A stretch of DNA of 64,000 nucleotides from Fennellomyces sp. T-0311 (taxonomy: Eukaryota > Mucoromycota > Mucoromycetes > Mucorales > Lichtheimiaceae): NCBI GenBank assembly GCA_025266875.1, contig JALLLT010000051.1, positions 186,001 through 250,000 of the forward strand, read 5' to 3'. A program made the position numbers and the translations under genes. The notes under the pieces were generated by a model. It had not been told where the DNA came from and did not search any database. It saw nothing but the letters and a program-made list of their open reading frames with translations. This document shows positions 61,318 to 64,000 of the stretch, one piece after another. How positions within the stretch are numbered: the stretch's first letter is position 1; each line of letters starts with the position of its first letter.

Positions 61318-61562
61318 TGTAAGGTTTAACTTGCGGTATTTAAATAAGACAGAGGTTGATAATAAGACGACTTCCTTTTATTGTATATTTCTGAACTGCT
61401 ATTTATACTATTGTATTATTGATAAGAATTTCTTGTCGACGCTTGGCAATTTCTAGCTTAGCATGCCAAGAATATCTGTTTCCAAGAAGTGCTTAGCTAG
61501 TGCTTGTAGCAGTGGGTTTGGCGGTGGATGCTGATTGGCTGACGGGTAAGCGACTGCTTACA
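61318..61562 (-). repeat. 5' LTR of the gypsy element
   Basis: 245 bp, same length as the other LTR. Compared with it, the plus strand shows T for C once and A for G three times. Confidence 0.95.
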
Positions 61563-61688
61563 AATGTCCAGTCACAAAAAATCAGACTAAGTGCTATTGC
61601 TTTGAAAAATCATCACTGAAAAATCGGCTAAGTGCTATGCATCATTAAAAAAATTAAGTGCTCTCAAACAAATATTTTATTCCATCAC

Positions 61689-62470
61689 CTAACTTTGCCG
61701 AGAGGGCCGCGCGCTTGGATTCATTATTTTCTCTAGCTCACTATACATTCTTTTTTGTAGTACTATCACGCTTTCTAACTGGGCTGTGGTTGCTTTTGAC
61801 TTGGATTTTGAAAGGATGTTATCGACTTGACTTTTTGAACGATCCAACTCAACCAGAAGGTCATGTCGATACTGTTGCTGTTGTTGTTGTTGCTGTGGGC
61901 GGTGGCGGAGGGGGTGCCGAGGACAAGGGAAGTGCTGGACGCAGACACCTCGTGATGATGGGGAGGGTGGTATGCAGATTGACAAGGAAAATGTGCTTAC
62001 ACGGCTCCTTACGCATCTCAAAATCTTGACAAGTACAACGCATCCAAACACCATTACCAATAACTTCAGAGATCTTCAAAACATACAGATTATCACCAGA
62101 AAAGGATCGACAAGTAACCTATTGGTAAGAATATTATCGTAAGCCATCAGTATCCATGAGTTTATATATATACATACATGGTCGTTGTATATTTTTATCA
62201 TCTGGTCAGCAATGAATGGCGAGATTTTGCTTGCTTTTTTTCTTCTGTCCTCGGCATCTTTTGTAGCTGCAGTGTCTTTAATACCAGCCAGCACACAAAC
62301 AACTTCGGCATGATAATCACGCTCTGCTAGCTGTGACAGTACATATATAACTCGATCAACACGGTGGTCGCGATTGTATGGCAGATATCTTCGTTTGAGT
62401 TTACTGTGCCAGCTTTCAATCAAGTTGTTGGTGTGAAAGGTTTGTGATATTCTCAAATAAGATCAGACGT
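61689..62470 (-). pseudogene. Truncated MULE transposase with SWIM zinc finger
   Basis: Minus-strand fragment: T-N-N-L-I-E-S-W-H-S-K-L-K (the MULE E-containing block) at about 62440-62400, then after a short intron a SWIM finger C-T-C-Q-D-F-x-x-x-x-E-P-C-K-H near 62030-61990, a Pro run and a helical tail ending at 61689. The N-terminal two thirds are missing, and no terminal repeat was found, so it is a dead fragment unrelated to the OTU-bearing MULE. Confidence 0.75.
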
Positions 62471-62524
62471 GAAAGTGCGAGACCGAATTAAAGATGTTTT
62501 TATTGATGACAAACTACTCAGATA

Positions 62525-63446
62525 TTTATATTGTTGAAGCAGTCGGGATGAACGCTTCTTGGTGATGTTCCAAATCCATGTTTAGGCGGCGATATAGGAC
62601 GAGCGTCCTGTTAAGTAACTTATCTATGTTTCGGGTAAACTCGATGAGTCCTTTGATGTCCTAATCTAGATCAAAGTAGTTTTGGACAGATGTTGGCGGA
62701 AACTGGACCAATGGATGACGTATGGTTGGTGCCGTCGAAAGAACGAATAGAATGGATGTGTCTAAGACTGAAACAAGAAGGCATTCTCTGTAGGAAGGTG
62801 TAGGATACGACAAAGCCTTGTTTTCAGGAGGAGTGGTGACAAGGCCAAGGTCCACACGCGCCATTCAGCTGCTGTCATATGTGTACAGCACTGACCAACC
62901 TTACGCTTCGATATCTCATAGCCAGAAGGAAGGTCGAATGTGTGCAGCTGCTCTTCCATGCTTGCAAGGTGGGCTGGCATAAAATATGGCTGGTTGGTCT
63001 CTGGATCTATCACTCAATGCCAAAGTTCCATCATCTGCCTGGCGGTTCCAAGAAACAGATTGTGCATTGGATCAACAATCGTTGCGCAAACCCTTTTAAA
63101 GTACACCAGGCGACACAACTCTGACCAACGGCAACCAGCATCATGCTCAACCGTCTGTTGTTCTTTGGCTGTTGTTGCTGTTGTCCACCAGTGCGACGCA
63201 TCTAAGGCTTTGTTTTCGTCCATCATTTGGGTGTTGATATCGAAAACTGCCCAATTCCGATCTTTGGTGCCTGGGATCGCTTCAAACTGTCGGTCGCATT
63301 TGTAGCAGGCCCGGAAAGATTGGATACCAGTAAAGCCTGAAATCTTGCATGCAGCAGGGATGTCACAAGCTACCATCAAAAGTGCGGCACAGATTCTTGG
63401 CCCATTACAATCGCTCTCATCAAGAAGTACACCAGTATAAAGCTAC
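62525..63446 (-). pseudogene. CACTA/Tnp2-type transposase, catalytic block
   Basis: Minus-strand frames carry L-M-V-A-C-D-I-P-A-A, G-F-T-G-x-x-S-F-R-A-C-Y-K-C, then R-W-S-E-L, I-V-D-P-M-H-N-L-F-L-G-T-A and W-T-L-A-L-S-P-L-L-L-K, all marks of the Tnp2 family of CACTA transposons. The frame shifts and at least one stop (near 62664) suggest decay. It should continue into the C-terminal block at 55303-54098; the SWIM-MULE fragment and the gypsy element now lie between them. Confidence 0.8.
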
Positions 63447-64000
63447 TGTAGCTCATCGACAAGCAGACAAAGGTAATTGTTAATCTGGTAGTTGCTTGGA
63501 CTAACCCTACAAGTTTCCAAAAATTCACGTAATCACGTGACCACAATTTCAAACACCGAAAGGTAAAACATGACAATTTTTTCTCAAGTTCTGCTTTTTT
63601 GTTACTGGGATATGAAAGTTTTCTTTATGAAATGCTATCATGGCGATGTATGTTGTTTATTTCATCCTGGAAAGAATATGAGATAACTTACCATATTAAT
63701 TTCCTTTTACGATGCTTGTAATACCATATGTACACGTATGGATTTGCCGAGAACGAAAGTATAACTGAAAAATATATAATCGATGTTTCAAAGAAGTCTA
63801 TGTTGTGAGAAAAAATATGAAATAGGAAGAAGAAGGAGTAAAGATGATAATAAACCCGACACGAAGACAAAAAGGGGAAAAAAAACAAAAAATAACAATC
63901 TTAAAGATAATAACGTGTATAAGGGTTGTCATCTCTCCACGTTCTTTGTCTTGTACGAGCACGACGGTATGAACCTACAGCGGTCATATAACCTTCGATA
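63447..64000. other. AT-rich end of the window
   Basis: No supported gene. The Tnp2 transposase probably has further exons upstream on the minus strand here, but none were clear. Confidence 0.4.

Larger units (their letters stand above)
55304..61562 (-). mobile_element. Full-length Ty3/gypsy LTR retrotransposon, nested and decayed
   Basis: 6259 bp from LTR to LTR, flanked by a perfect 5-bp duplication AATGT (55299-55303 and 61563-61567). Coding runs on the minus strand, so the right LTR is the 5' one. One base inside the 5' LTR is a TGG-starting primer-binding site (plus 61305-61316, read on the minus strand as TGGTGGAGAAGC; the tRNA was not identified). A purine tract (minus strand GAAGAGGGGAATAA, about 55550-55563) lies before the 3' LTR. 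Two younger insertions sit inside it: a Harbinger-like MITE and a solo LTR. Confidence 0.95.

Overview
The window is nuclear DNA of a filamentous fungus, most likely Mucoromycota. The genes carry many short GT-AG introns (about 50-75 bases, often with a CTAAC/CTGAC-like branch site), and the gene set is fungal (velvet factor, calcineurin A, Cyk3-like transglutaminase fold, PAT1, kinesin-3, fumarate reductase fused to cytochrome b5). Most reading frames had to be joined across introns by eye. Exon ends are given where donor, acceptor and phase agreed; no transcript data were used.

Layout. 0.4-6.8 kb: CAX4-type dolichyldiphosphatase (+), PAT1 decapping activator (-), a HAPSTR1/C16orf72-like protein (+) and a cys-3/Met4-type bZIP factor (-). 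6.8-16.3 kb: AT-rich, gene-poor DNA with two small inverted-repeat elements (MITEs) and one unusual six-exon protein with a single zinc finger and a repetitive Pro/Gln tail. 16.3-44.7 kb: dense housekeeping genes (GT31 glycosyltransferase, fumarate reductase-cytochrome b5, 1638-residue kinesin-3, glycerol-3-phosphate acyltransferase, calcineurin A, Cyk3-like protein, UBC9, MPC2, two small unknown proteins, velvet factor), interrupted by a 4.2 kb gene-poor stretch at 37.9-42.1 kb. 46.3-49.8 kb: an apparently complete Mutator-like transposon (TIRs, 8-9 bp target duplication) whose four-exon gene fuses a MULE transposase to an OTU-type cysteine protease. Its right end lies 215 bases before the uL2 ribosomal protein start codon. 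51.3-52.2 kb: a PQQ-type beta-propeller gene.

52.6-63.5 kb is a nest of transposons. A CACTA/Tnp2-type transposase gene (minus strand) is split into two blocks. Between the blocks lie a truncated SWIM-type MULE transposase and a full-length Ty3/gypsy element with 245 bp LTRs and an AATGT duplication. The gypsy element was itself hit by a PIF/Harbinger-like MITE and by a solo LTR. Removing each insertion plus one target copy restores a single gag-pol frame, which still holds four in-frame stops, each explicable by one C-to-T change. A Fanzor/TnpB-like remnant lies just downstream of the Tnp2 block.

The most notable items are the transposase-OT​U fusion element, the frame-verified nested insertions with their C-to-T decay, the Fanzor remnant, and the zinc-finger/repeat protein with a 21-base exon.
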